From: Opitutaceae bacterium
Lineage (GTDB): Bacteria; Verrucomicrobiota; Verrucomicrobiia; Opitutales; Opitutaceae
Assembly: GCA_015075305.1 (NCBI GenBank)
Contig: JABTUS010000008.1
Coordinates: 62,001 to 126,000 of the forward strand
Direction of reading: 5' to 3'
Length of the DNA stretch: 64,000 nucleotides
Every line of letters starts with the position of its first letter. Position 1 is the stretch's first letter. This document shows positions 7,572 to 15,693 of the stretch, in pieces. Under the pieces are notes generated by a model. The model was not told where the DNA came from. It did no database searches and saw only the letters and a program-made list of their open reading frames with translations. Both the position numbers and the translations under genes were made by a program.

Positions 7572-7957
7572 TGGGCCAGTTTATCGGCCTGAACAGCAGC
7601 TTCATCGCGTGTGCTAAAAATCATCGCCCACGCGATCAATTCGACCTGCTCGCGTTTGAACATGCGGGCCTCAATGACGTTCTCATCTAAGATCCGGGCG
7701 ACATAGACAGAGGCCGGCCAAGTCGTAATTGGAAAGAGCGTTTCGCCTTGGTGCCTTGTTGATATAATGAGGCGTGTGATGTCCTCACCGCCACGGCCAA
7801 AACTCTGACCGATCAGCGGTGGCTCGATCTCAATGAGCATGTGGTCGTCCCGCGCTTGATCGCGAAGCCTCTCCCTTGTCCAGCATGCTCGGGGCACACT
7901 GAGCGGTTTATATTCGCCAGCAGACGACAGAAAAAAATCCGGTGGCTTGTTCATCAA
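7568..7957 (-). CDS. Small protein directly after the Rhs gene, candidate immunity protein
   Basis: A 129-residue soluble protein of no named family that I can give. It has a beta-rich centre (DDHMLIEIEPPLIGQSFG, ITRLIISTRHQGETLFPI, WPASVYVARIL) followed by a helix (QVELIAWAMIFST). The start ATG (7955-7957) overlaps the Rhs stop as ATGA and the stop overlaps the next gene the same way, so the three are one tightly coupled unit. In Rhs and other polymorphic toxin loci the gene immediately after the toxin tail normally encodes the cognate immunity protein. That role is proposed here by position, size and cytoplasmic character, not by homology. Confidence 0.7.
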   Translation of the reverse strand: MMNKPPDFFLSSAGEYKPLSVPRACWTRERLRDQARDDHMLIEIEPPLIGQSFGRGGEDITRLIISTRHQGETLFPITTWPASVYVARILDENVIEARMFKREQVELIAWAMIFSTRDEAAVQADKLAQ

Positions 7958-10900
7958 AACGGCGGATTAACCCCGGAAACGTTCGTGATGTTAATTTGTG
8001 TTCCCGGCCTTGGCACAAACACTTCAGGCAGGCCGCCACCGACTCCTCCGGGACCAGGTGCAGCCGACCGGAAGATAACCCCTTCAGTATTATTCAGCGT
8101 CCCCTGCAAAAGAAACTGCCCCGAATTACCCGGGAACAAACCAGCCGTCTCGCGGAAGTTGGCGACCGCGCCGGGATTGGTCGTCGTATAATATTGCCCC
8201 AGACCTCTGGCCTCATCTCCAAAAACCCGGAAGAGCTGCGTGCCTTCACCCGCTAATCCACCACGGAATGCGCTGACTGTTGGCCCGGCAAGAGACGCGC
8301 CTCTCATAACTGCGATGTCCGCCATCAACGAGCCGCGGCCGTAAGGGCTTTGCAGCTTCATTTTCGTAGAGAGCAGGAAATTATCCAGCTTGCTACCGTA
8401 AGGCGTCAGTGGCTCTCGGATGGTTGTGAAACTGCGGTAAGCATCAATCGGGTGCGCTATCGCCGAACCGAGTGCGCTGAGCGTATTCCCGAATCCACGC
8501 AGAAAGGCTTTGCCTCCTTCTATACCCCAATCGGCACCCGGATCGCGATACGCACTGATCGTCCCTGGATTGTTTGGGCCGCCAGTGCCTGTCTTGGTTG
8601 CTCCGTTGAGCGTATCTTTCAAACTTGCCTCGGCCGCCTCTTGCAGGCTCCCCGAAAGGTCAGCCTGAATATCGCTGAGAACTTGATCTGCTATCGTGGA
8701 AATCCAAATTCCAGTGTAAAGCATGAAGCCATCAGCCCTCATGCGAGCACTTGTAACACGGTATGTGCCGCGATGGTTACTATACGTCTTTCCAACCTCC
8801 CTGGGTGCGGTGACTATAAAGGTTTCCATTACAACAGTCTCGCCATTATCGGTGAAGTTGAGTATGGTTGGTCCCAGAAGCCCAAGGCCCAGCCCCGGCC
8901 CGCCTGCACCGGGCCCGCCCCCGGCAGTGCCGTAAACCTTTTCCTTATAACGAGTGGTTTCGACCGTGACAGCGGGCAACTTGCGCGGCTCCTCGCCGCT
9001 TCCATCCGCATCCTTTGCGTACAGGCCTAAATAATCCCAGGATCCCGCAGGGTCATTGTTTGCATACGCATAAAGATTTGCACCCCCCAGTTCCTCGATG
9101 GGGTCTCTGGTCAGGAAACGGCCGGTTCGCGCATTGTAAACCCGATGATTGTAGTCCGCCAGTCCACTCTCGTAATCCACATACTTGCTCGCAAATCGAA
9201 ATGGATTGTCCGACGCGATGGGATCACCACCCAATGCGATCAGTTCTCCAAAGGAGCTGTAATCGTACCGTGCGGACAGGGCACCGGTGCTGCGGTCGAT
9301 CAATCCGCGGACGTTTCCGTTTGCACTCGAAATCACCAGGAAGGTTCCTCCGGAAACACCCGCCGCATTGATCTGCAACAATCCGCCAACACCGCCGCCT
9401 CCCCCCACTGAGTTGGTGTTGTCCAGTCCCCAGACGTAGGAACGTATGATGCTGTCAGCAGGCATCGGACCGCTTATTTCGGCGAGAAGACGCCAGCCTT
9501 GATATACCAGCTTTACATTGAGAAGAATGACACCGGCGAGGGTGGCTCCGCTACGAATCACCTTCTGTGAGCGCCGCCCGGCATAATCGTACCCAAACTG
9601 GATGTTCTGGGAGTTGTCCTTTTTTACCATCCAGGCGAGCCGGTTCTCACCGTCGTAATAGTAGCTCCAGATATTGTCGGATGTCAGGTTCCCGTCAAAA
9701 TCGTGGGTAAATGCCTCGGCTCCCCACCCGGTGACACCCGTGTATTGATTTACCTCATTGGGCGAAAAGGTGGAAGTGCCTGCTGTCCGCACTTCCTGCG
9801 TTCGGTTGCCCTGCCCGTCGTAGGTCCAGTCCCGTTGCCGGGTTGTGTCGAATGCTCCGACTGGCGCTCCGCTCGCATCCAGATGCCGCCGCTCGAGCCC
9901 GTCCAAAAAGTTCCTGAACGAATAGCTGTTCCAGTCCCTGTAGCCGTTCGGATAGGAAAAATCGCTCGCCAGAGTGCCTCGCACTTTTTCGCCCACCCGG
10001 CGCTCAAGCCAGTCGTAGTCATAGGTAAATTCGGCGCGGGATGCGCCGGACCAGGCGTAAGCGATATTGTCCTGCAGGTTGCGCCAGTTCTGCCAAGTGG
10101 CCGTCTTCACAAGGTTTCCCTGTGTCACAGTTTTCACCAAACTGGAGCCCGGCTCGTAGGTGTAGCTGGTGGTCGAGGTTTGCTGCGAATCGTTCAATCC
10201 ATAACGCCAGGCGGCGTCGATCGTGGAGATTCGTCCGGTGCCGGTGTCAAACCCGTACGTGACCCTCAAGCTGCGATCATCACCATTGAAACCCAACTGA
10301 TAGCCCCGGAACCGGCCCGGTATCGTGCCGTCATATTTGTAGGTCAGCGTCCGTTTGTTCGACGATGCATCCAAGCCAAATGTGGTCGGCAGAAGCTCGG
10401 ATTCGAGTAAGCGATCGACAGAACGATAGCTGAACAGCCTTTGCCCCATGCCATCATCGATCTGACCCACACGCCCATCCCTCGCATAGGCGTATGTGAC
10501 CGTCGCGGTGCCAAGGCCGGCGGGGTCACCCGCATAGCTCCTGGACTCGATCTCTCCCGTCCTCTGCCCGTATGAACTCCGATAGGTGTAGGTGGTGGTG
10601 GCTCCTCTCGCCCAAGTGCGAGTGGCAACACGATTCAATGCGTCATACGTGTAGGCCACCGCCTTCAGTTTCGCGTCGGTCTTGCTGATCAAGAGGTTGG
10701 TCGGATCGTCGTACTGCCATTGGGTAAGATCCCCAGTGGGGGGACTGCCAGGCCAGCTTGAACTTTCAAAGTGGACTCCGCTTCGGTAGGTGGTCTGCGC
10801 GCTCAATCGTCCATAGCTGTCGTATGAATATTCGACCGGCTCGACTCGGGGCCCCCACTGCCGATTCAATTTCCCTTGCGTCGAATAGCTATAATACGCC

Positions 10901-13900
10901 GACTTCCAATCGCCGTTGTCGTTCACCTTGTGCTCTGAAACCCGGCCGGCCGCGTCATAGACGAACTCCTGCCATTCCGAACCAATAACACCGGGATGAA
11001 GATACTGATTTCTCAGGTTTTTGATGAAACGTGTGCCATCATAATATACCCTGTCTTCCTTGACGTTCGATCGTCCCTGTGTCGAGACCGGTCTGCCAAA
11101 GGCGTCGTACGCAAAACTTACAACCTCTCCCCGGCTGCTGCGTTCCTCTTTTGGAAAGCCGTTCTGCTCGATCTTGCGGGAACTCGTGGTCGAACCTGGG
11201 ATCTGGCTTTCGGTGGTGATCGTCGCGGTGGAAGGCACCACTGTGGTCGTGGTTGCAAGCACATTGTTATTGCCGTCAATCACCCTCACTTCGGCGAGCA
11301 ATGTCGCGCTCAGGCCTGTCAGGCGAACCCGGCTTCGGGAGACGCGACTGGAAGCGGCTGAAGAGTAATCGTAATAGACTTTCGTGTCCTTCTGTGTCCA
11401 CCATGCGCCGCCATCGTATACGGTGTCGACCTGATATTCAGTAACGCGATCGTTCGACGCTGAAGCGCTGGTCAACGTCCCGTCTTCGTTCAAATCGAGC
11501 CCTTCTCGCAACAGTCCCCCCATGGAGTCATAGACGAACAAATAGGGGGACAACTGAGTTGCGCCAAAGCCGTTCTGTATTATTCTGGAGCCCAATTGGC
11601 CCGCGGCATTGTAATTGAAACTTTCTCTGATGGTGCCGCCGCCCGTGTTGGGCAGTGTCTGCCCGACTGTCCGTCCGAGCCAGTCGAAACGCATTTCCGA
11701 CCAACCTACCCCCGGAGAAGCACCAGACTGACGGCTTTGCCGGACCTGAATGCCACCCGTTTCGACTGAATAGCTAATGTGTTGCGGCACTTGCGCGGAG
11801 CCGGTAATGCCGGCCAGCGTTCCATCCAGATTGACCTCAGTGATCCGATCGCCACCACCCGGATAGACGATGCGCGCTATCCGCGGATTGCCTCCATAAC
11901 CATGTGTAATCGTGCTGGTCAGGCCACCCGAGGGTCCGGGCTCAGTGCTGCCCGTGAGCCGCCCGGCGGTGTCATAAGCGAAAGATTTGACTATATCTCC
12001 ACCCGAGGCTCCGGCTCCGTTTTGCAGTCTTTCAGTCAGCACCCTGCCCGCACCGTCAAGTGTCAGCAACCGCCACTGTTCCCCGGCCTGCGGCTGACCA
12101 GACTTTGCTTTTCTGGCCTCCCGCACCAACCGCCCCCCATTGTCGTAGGCATATTCAAAACGGGCGCCGGTTGCATCGACCTTCGCATCAAGCTGGCCAG
12201 CCTTCCATTCGTAGGAAGCAATCACCCCCAGTGGATTTCCGGCTCCATAGAAGAGGTATGAATGCGTTGGAAACACCGTGTCTGTGGACGCGAAATACGA
12301 CTCTGAGAATTCAATGGAGACCCAACCACTTGAGGTGTAAATCTGCTTCTCACGCCAAAGAGGGCGTCCATACGCGGCAAAAGTGGTGCTTTCGGAAACC
12401 GAACGCCCGGGAACCAGATAGAAATTCGATTCCGTCGACAGGGTTCCGAATGCACCGAATGATATTGAAGTGGTCAGAACTCCCCCTGTTGAAACGCTGG
12501 TGCCTTCATAGCTGATTTCCCGCCACAGCGATCCGCTGGGGTCTGGTATGAATTCCCTATAAGTCGGATTGCCGACATTTCCTCTCACATATAAAGTCAC
12601 CCGCATGGTGCCGTCCGGACGGATGACGGAGTGAATCTTCCCCGGCAGTCGATGATATAGCTCATCGGCATCCTCCCGGTACGTCTTGGTCACCGTCTGG
12701 ACATAATTTGTCGCATCTGAATAATCCTTCCGGGTCGCGACTCGCAGTGGCTGACCATTCTTCGTTTCATTAACATATGCAATCAACGTTTTACCCACCT
12801 GAACGTCGTTGATCTTTGTAACTATCGAACTCGGAAGAGTCGAAAGCCCCGTCCAATCCGAAACATAGTCAAACTCCTGGACTTTTCCCACGAAAGGGGA
12901 GGCACCGGCAGGCGTTGAAGGTGAATTCAAATAGGGCTCATACGTGCGGTGGACCATTCCGCGTCGAGCGGTATCGGTGTAATACTCATACTTCGTCCAC
13001 TCACCGGACGATTTGACAATCGACGTCATTTTGCCAACGCCGCTCGTTCCCGTGCTGTCGTACGCATAGGTTGTCGTTTCGGGATTTGCCAGCCCGTCTC
13101 CAAGCGTTTGTTGAGTAACTGAATCCCCCCAAAAGTAATTGGTGGAAAGCGTCCTGGTGTTGCTGGCGATTGCCCCTGTACCACTCTTTACCACCAGAGT
13201 TTCATCCCGGTCGAAGCCGGCCATCACCCACTCACGCTTTGAAGCGCCGACTGTGCCGAGCGACGTGTCGGTCCAATCAGTAGCCGTCCATGTCGGCGTG
13301 GAGCCGGTCTTCACGAGTTCAGTCCACCAAGTCTTGGAGTATCCATTCTGTTTGGTGGTCTTGGTGATCCGCACTCGATTCAACGCAGGATGATCAGGAT
13401 TGGTGACCGTATATTCGTATATGGGTTGCGCTCCAGGCACAACCTGCCAAAGCGAACCTGACTTTGAGCCCACATCAATCCTCTGGTAAAACCGAATGTA
13501 GTATGTCCACCCATTCAAGGCATCGATATCCACCAGACACTGGTCCGAAAGAATCTGCCGCAAGATACCGCCTGGACGGTAAATTTCGACCACGGTTTCA
13601 TCACAGTCGTAGTCCAGTACGTCAGGCTTGAAGGTGAGCGCGGATATCCCCGATTCGCGCAATGAAATGTTGCCTGCGCTGCCTCCGCCTCTAAGCGAGC
13701 CAACACCAAGCTCCCAAATCACGCGCCCGGCACGCAATTCCGTGGACTCGCCCATCGCGAGTTGCGTGTCACGTTCGATGCGGAATTTGAGGAGCGCACC
13801 GAGACCTGGGACAACCACCCTTCTTTGCTCAACTTCATCAATCAAGACCCTCCACCCGGATGTCACGTTTACACGAAGCTCACTGGAGTCGATGCTGGAG

Positions 13901-14187
13901 CCACTGCTGCTGATATAATATTCCTTTCCGGGCTTGATGGATGCGTACAAATTTCCCGCGAAATAGTATCCCGCCTTGGGCGCATTGTCATAGAGCGAAC
14001 TGGAGCCAAGCACGACAAAGACTTCTGCCGGGGAAAGTGGCGTTGTACCGATGGACGCAGTATAATTTATCCCGATTTCAACCGGCACATACAGTCCCTC
14101 TTGGTTCAATTGCCCCCAGGAGGTCAATCCACATAGAAAAGCGCAAACTGCGGCATGCAGCCGCACCCAACGGTATAGCGTAGGCAT
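7954..14187 (-). CDS. Exported Rhs/YD-repeat protein with C-terminal toxin-like domain
   Basis: A 2077-residue protein. Residues 1-25 form a signal peptide (VRLHAAVCAFLCGLTSWG). Several hundred residues of beta-rich, non-repeat sequence follow, then a long array of YD repeats (for example YDSYGRLSAQT, YDALNRVATRT, FDGNLTSDNIWSYYYDGENR). The Rhs-associated core closes near residue 1720 with YESGLADYNHRVYNARTGRF, DPIEELGGANLYAYANNDP. Beyond the core lies a tail of about 355 residues. Its last 100 residues (RVFGDEARGLGQYYTTT, NFRETAGLFPGNSGQF, GGLPEVFVP, NVSGVNPPF) look like a compact enzyme domain of the ADP-ribosyltransferase-like type often found at Rhs tips: Arg, then YYTT, then Glu in GGLPE. 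This enzyme guess is inference. It is preceded by a small exported gene 18 bp upstream and followed by two coupled small genes. Confidence 0.9.
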   Translation of the reverse strand: MPTLYRWVRLHAAVCAFLCGLTSWGQLNQEGLYVPVEIGINYTASIGTTPLSPAEVFVVLGSSSLYDNAPKAGYYFAGNLYASIKPGKEYYISSSGSSIDSSELRVNVTSGWRVLIDEVEQRRVVVPGLGALLKFRIERDTQLAMGESTELRAGRVIWELGVGSLRGGGSAGNISLRESGISALTFKPDVLDYDCDETVVEIYRPGGILRQILSDQCLVDIDALNGWTYYIRFYQRIDVGSKSGSLWQVVPGAQPIYEYTVTNPDHPALNRVRITKTTKQNGYSKTWWTELVKTGSTPTWTATDWTDTSLGTVGASKREWVMAGFDRDETLVVKSGTGAIASNTRTLSTNYFWGDSVTQQTLGDGLANPETTTYAYDSTGTSGVGKMTSIVKSSGEWTKYEYYTDTARRGMVHRTYEPYLNSPSTPAGASPFVGKVQEFDYVSDWTGLSTLPSSIVTKINDVQVGKTLIAYVNETKNGQPLRVATRKDYSDATNYVQTVTKTYREDADELYHRLPGKIHSVIRPDGTMRVTLYVRGNVGNPTYREFIPDPSGSLWREISYEGTSVSTGGVLTTSISFGAFGTLSTESNFYLVPGRSVSESTTFAAYGRPLWREKQIYTSSGWVSIEFSESYFASTDTVFPTHSYLFYGAGNPLGVIASYEWKAGQLDAKVDATGARFEYAYDNGGRLVREARKAKSGQPQAGEQWRLLTLDGAGRVLTERLQNGAGASGGDIVKSFAYDTAGRLTGSTEPGPSGGLTSTITHGYGGNPRIARIVYPGGGDRITEVNLDGTLAGITGSAQVPQHISYSVETGGIQVRQSRQSGASPGVGWSEMRFDWLGRTVGQTLPNTGGGTIRESFNYNAAGQLGSRIIQNGFGATQLSPYLFVYDSMGGLLREGLDLNEDGTLTSASASNDRVTEYQVDTVYDGGAWWTQKDTKVYYDYSSAASSRVSRSRVRLTGLSATLLAEVRVIDGNNNVLATTTTVVPSTATITTESQIPGSTTSSRKIEQNGFPKEERSSRGEVVSFAYDAFGRPVSTQGRSNVKEDRVYYDGTRFIKNLRNQYLHPGVIGSEWQEFVYDAAGRVSEHKVNDNGDWKSAYYSYSTQGKLNRQWGPRVEPVEYSYDSYGRLSAQTTYRSGVHFESSSWPGSPPTGDLTQWQYDDPTNLLISKTDAKLKAVAYTYDALNRVATRTWARGATTTYTYRSSYGQRTGEIESRSYAGDPAGLGTATVTYAYARDGRVGQIDDGMGQRLFSYRSVDRLLESELLPTTFGLDASSNKRTLTYKYDGTIPGRFRGYQLGFNGDDRSLRVTYGFDTGTGRISTIDAAWRYGLNDSQQTSTTSYTYEPGSSLVKTVTQGNLVKTATWQNWRNLQDNIAYAWSGASRAEFTYDYDWLERRVGEKVRGTLASDFSYPNGYRDWNSYSFRNFLDGLERRHLDASGAPVGAFDTTRQRDWTYDGQGNRTQEVRTAGTSTFSPNEVNQYTGVTGWGAEAFTHDFDGNLTSDNIWSYYYDGENRLAWMVKKDNSQNIQFGYDYAGRRSQKVIRSGATLAGVILLNVKLVYQGWRLLAEISGPMPADSIIRSYVWGLDNTNSVGGGGGVGGLLQINAAGVSGGTFLVISSANGNVRGLIDRSTGALSARYDYSSFGELIALGGDPIASDNPFRFASKYVDYESGLADYNHRVYNARTGRFLTRDPIEELGGANLYAYANNDPAGSWDYLGLYAKDADGSGEEPRKLPAVTVETTRYKEKVYGTAGGGPGAGGPGLGLGLLGPTILNFTDNGETVVMETFIVTAPREVGKTYSNHRGTYRVTSARMRADGFMLYTGIWISTIADQVLSDIQADLSGSLQEAAEASLKDTLNGATKTGTGGPNNPGTISAYRDPGADWGIEGGKAFLRGFGNTLSALGSAIAHPIDAYRSFTTIREPLTPYGSKLDNFLLSTKMKLQSPYGRGSLMADIAVMRGASLAGPTVSAFRGGLAGEGTQLFRVFGDEARGLGQYYTTTNPGAVANFRETAGLFPGNSGQFLLQGTLNNTEGVIFRSAAPGPGGVGGGLPEVFVPRPGTQINITNVSGVNPPF

Positions 14188-14205
14188 GACAACAGGTCGA
14201 TTCTG

Positions 14206-14757
14206 CTAGTTGATACGACCAGCCCTCATGGCTTCCTGCTCTCGCTGGAACCTGAGCGAAAGCTGCTCACGCGAAGCCATTCGCTCCAATCCCCTTTTTG
14301 CACGCGCGTTGTCGGCGGAATTCATCAACGCATTCCGATAGGAGGCCTTTGCGGCCTCGAAGTCGTCCAGCAGCCTTTCTTCAATCTCTCCGACTTGTGC
14401 CCACGCATCGGCCGTCACCAACTTGTCCGCCTGCCCCAGTGGAATCTTCCTCAGCTCAGCGGCTACCTCGGGAAGTCCCGACTTCTCCCCGGCGAGGAGG
14501 ATCACCGCAACGTCTTGCAGCAGATCAAGACGCCGGAGAACAGGGTTCCTGGCAGATTTAGATCCAGCGAGAAATGTGTCAAGTTTGCCCAAGGCGAGCT
14601 CCGGCCGCCCAAGCGAAAACGCCTCGGCGATCTCATTTAGATCCCTGAAATGATCCCGTTTTGCCTCCTGAGCATCCGCACGTCCGGATATTGCACATGA
14701 AGCTGCCAGGATCATGGCCGCAAGAGACAGTGATGATAGAAAAGTTTTCATGTTCAT
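14206..14757 (-). CDS. Exported TPR-like small protein, first gene of the Rhs operon
   Basis: A 183-residue protein with a signal sequence (FLSSLSLAAMILAASCAISG); the cysteine after AAS could be a lipidation site. The mature part is all helical with TPR-like pairs (LGRPELALGKLDTFLAG, AAKASYRNALMNSADNARA) and ends with a charged coiled stretch (REQLSLRFQREQEAM). It lies 18 bp upstream of the Rhs gene on the same strand, so they are co-transcribed. A role in handling or surface display of the Rhs protein is possible but nothing in the sequence shows it. The start ATG at 14757 is followed 6 nt later by a second in-frame ATG; either could be used. Confidence 0.8.
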   Translation of the reverse strand: MNMKTFLSSLSLAAMILAASCAISGRADAQEAKRDHFRDLNEIAEAFSLGRPELALGKLDTFLAGSKSARNPVLRRLDLLQDVAVILLAGEKSGLPEVAAELRKIPLGQADKLVTADAWAQVGEIEERLLDDFEAAKASYRNALMNSADNARAKRGLERMASREQLSLRFQREQEAMRAGRIN

Positions 14758-14804
14758 ATTGGGATCATTCCGGTTATTGCACTATGTGAACGTCGCATAG
14801 ACGT

Positions 14805-14810
14805 ATTATA
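14805..14810 (-). promoter_or_regulatory. Candidate -10 box for the Rhs operon
   Basis: TATAAT on the minus strand, about 48 bp upstream of the start of the TPR-like gene, in a locally AT-rich stretch. No good -35 box stands out at the right distance. Confidence 0.4.
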
Positions 14811-15142
14811 AATAATGGAGCAGTCGGCCGGAAGGTCGGGCTCCGAAGACGGCGCTGGAATTGTCCTGCGACCGCCGTTTCGCGGAAAGGTTTCAAATTT
14901 TGTTTTCACTTCTGGTGACCGCTCACAATCAGGATGCGATTTCTCAACTTGAGGCCTTTCTGGATTCAACGCATTGTCAGTTAATATGATATATTCTACA
15001 AATTTTTGGGTGGTTGCCGAAAATGATTCCAATGCAAAAATAAACCCTGAAGCACGCACTTTTATATACTGTCCTTCAAACACTTATGCGCTTGTAAAGG
15101 AAGTGTAAATCCTAAATTCGGCGGAGCCGAAACCAGGAGTTG
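14811..15142. other. Intergenic stretch without a supported gene
   Basis: AT-richer than its surroundings. The open frames present are short and of non-protein-like composition. It probably holds the upstream control region of the Rhs operon on its left side and the boundary of the direct-repeat islet on its right. Confidence 0.5.
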
Positions 15143-15183
15143 TGTCCCACGTCATGGTGTTTCCTGAAGACGGGAGTGGATTT
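15143..15183 (+). repeat. 41-bp direct repeat, left copy
   Basis: Matches 18033-18073 in the same orientation at 37 of 41 positions; the 3' parts share the run GAAGACGGGAGTGGATTT. The pair brackets 2.85 kb that hold the HipA-type gene, a recombinase relic and HicBA. It could be an attachment-site duplication or two copies of a dispersed repeat. Confidence 0.6.
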
Positions 15184-15343
15184 GGTCAGGGTGGGAGCGA
15201 CAGTGGTCTGAAGGATCGGGTTTGGAGCGTGGTGGGGGTTGGGGTGAAGACACACACATCGCAATCTACGCCGTCGCGCACAGGACTCTCTCGAATTGGA
15301 TTTGCCGGAGCCTGACATCCCTTCGGTGGATGGATCGTTACTC

Positions 15344-15405
15344 CCCGACGGAAATCCCTACTTGGGGATGCGGAACAACCCACTTTCCTACATCGATCCT
15401 GATGA
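15344..15405 (+). pseudogene. Relic of an Rhs core end
   Basis: In one frame the plus strand reads GNPYLGMRNNPLSYIDPDE, close to the terminal Rhs-core phrase N-x-Y-x-Y-x-x-N-NP-x-x-x-x-DPxG. Neither side continues as an Rhs gene: the sequence after it degenerates within about 60 codons. It suggests that a second, plus-strand Rhs gene or tip cassette once lay here. The match is short, so confidence is modest. Confidence 0.4.
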
Positions 15406-15693
15406 GCGCGTTCCCGTGATCGTGCTGGTAGTCTTGGCTGAGCGTAGAGCGCTAAGTGAGCCAGCTGGCGAAACTGCCGAGCCGTCTGTGGCGTGGCTTG
15501 GTCAGCTCGCAAACTTGCGTTACAGAGCTGGGGGGACACGTATACTGCGCGTTGAGGTGTCGGTTGGAAAATCGACAACTGCTTGATGAATATTCTCTAA
15601 TAAATCATTTCATTAAAAATGATTGGAACATAGGAAACAATTGACATAAAGCGAGTAACATAAAAAGTATCGTGTTTGATATCCTTTCACTAA
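15406..15693. other. Upstream region of the HipA-type gene, no gene seen
   Basis: Degenerate sequence followed by an AT-rich stretch (about 15580-15690) directly before the start of the HipA-type gene. Its AT content and position make it the likely promoter zone, but no clear -35/-10 pair was picked. Confidence 0.4.

Noticed and set aside
14754-15083. A 109-codon minus-strand open frame upstream of the TPR-like gene
   Set aside because: Composition is not protein-like, and it covers the likely promoter of the Rhs operon.
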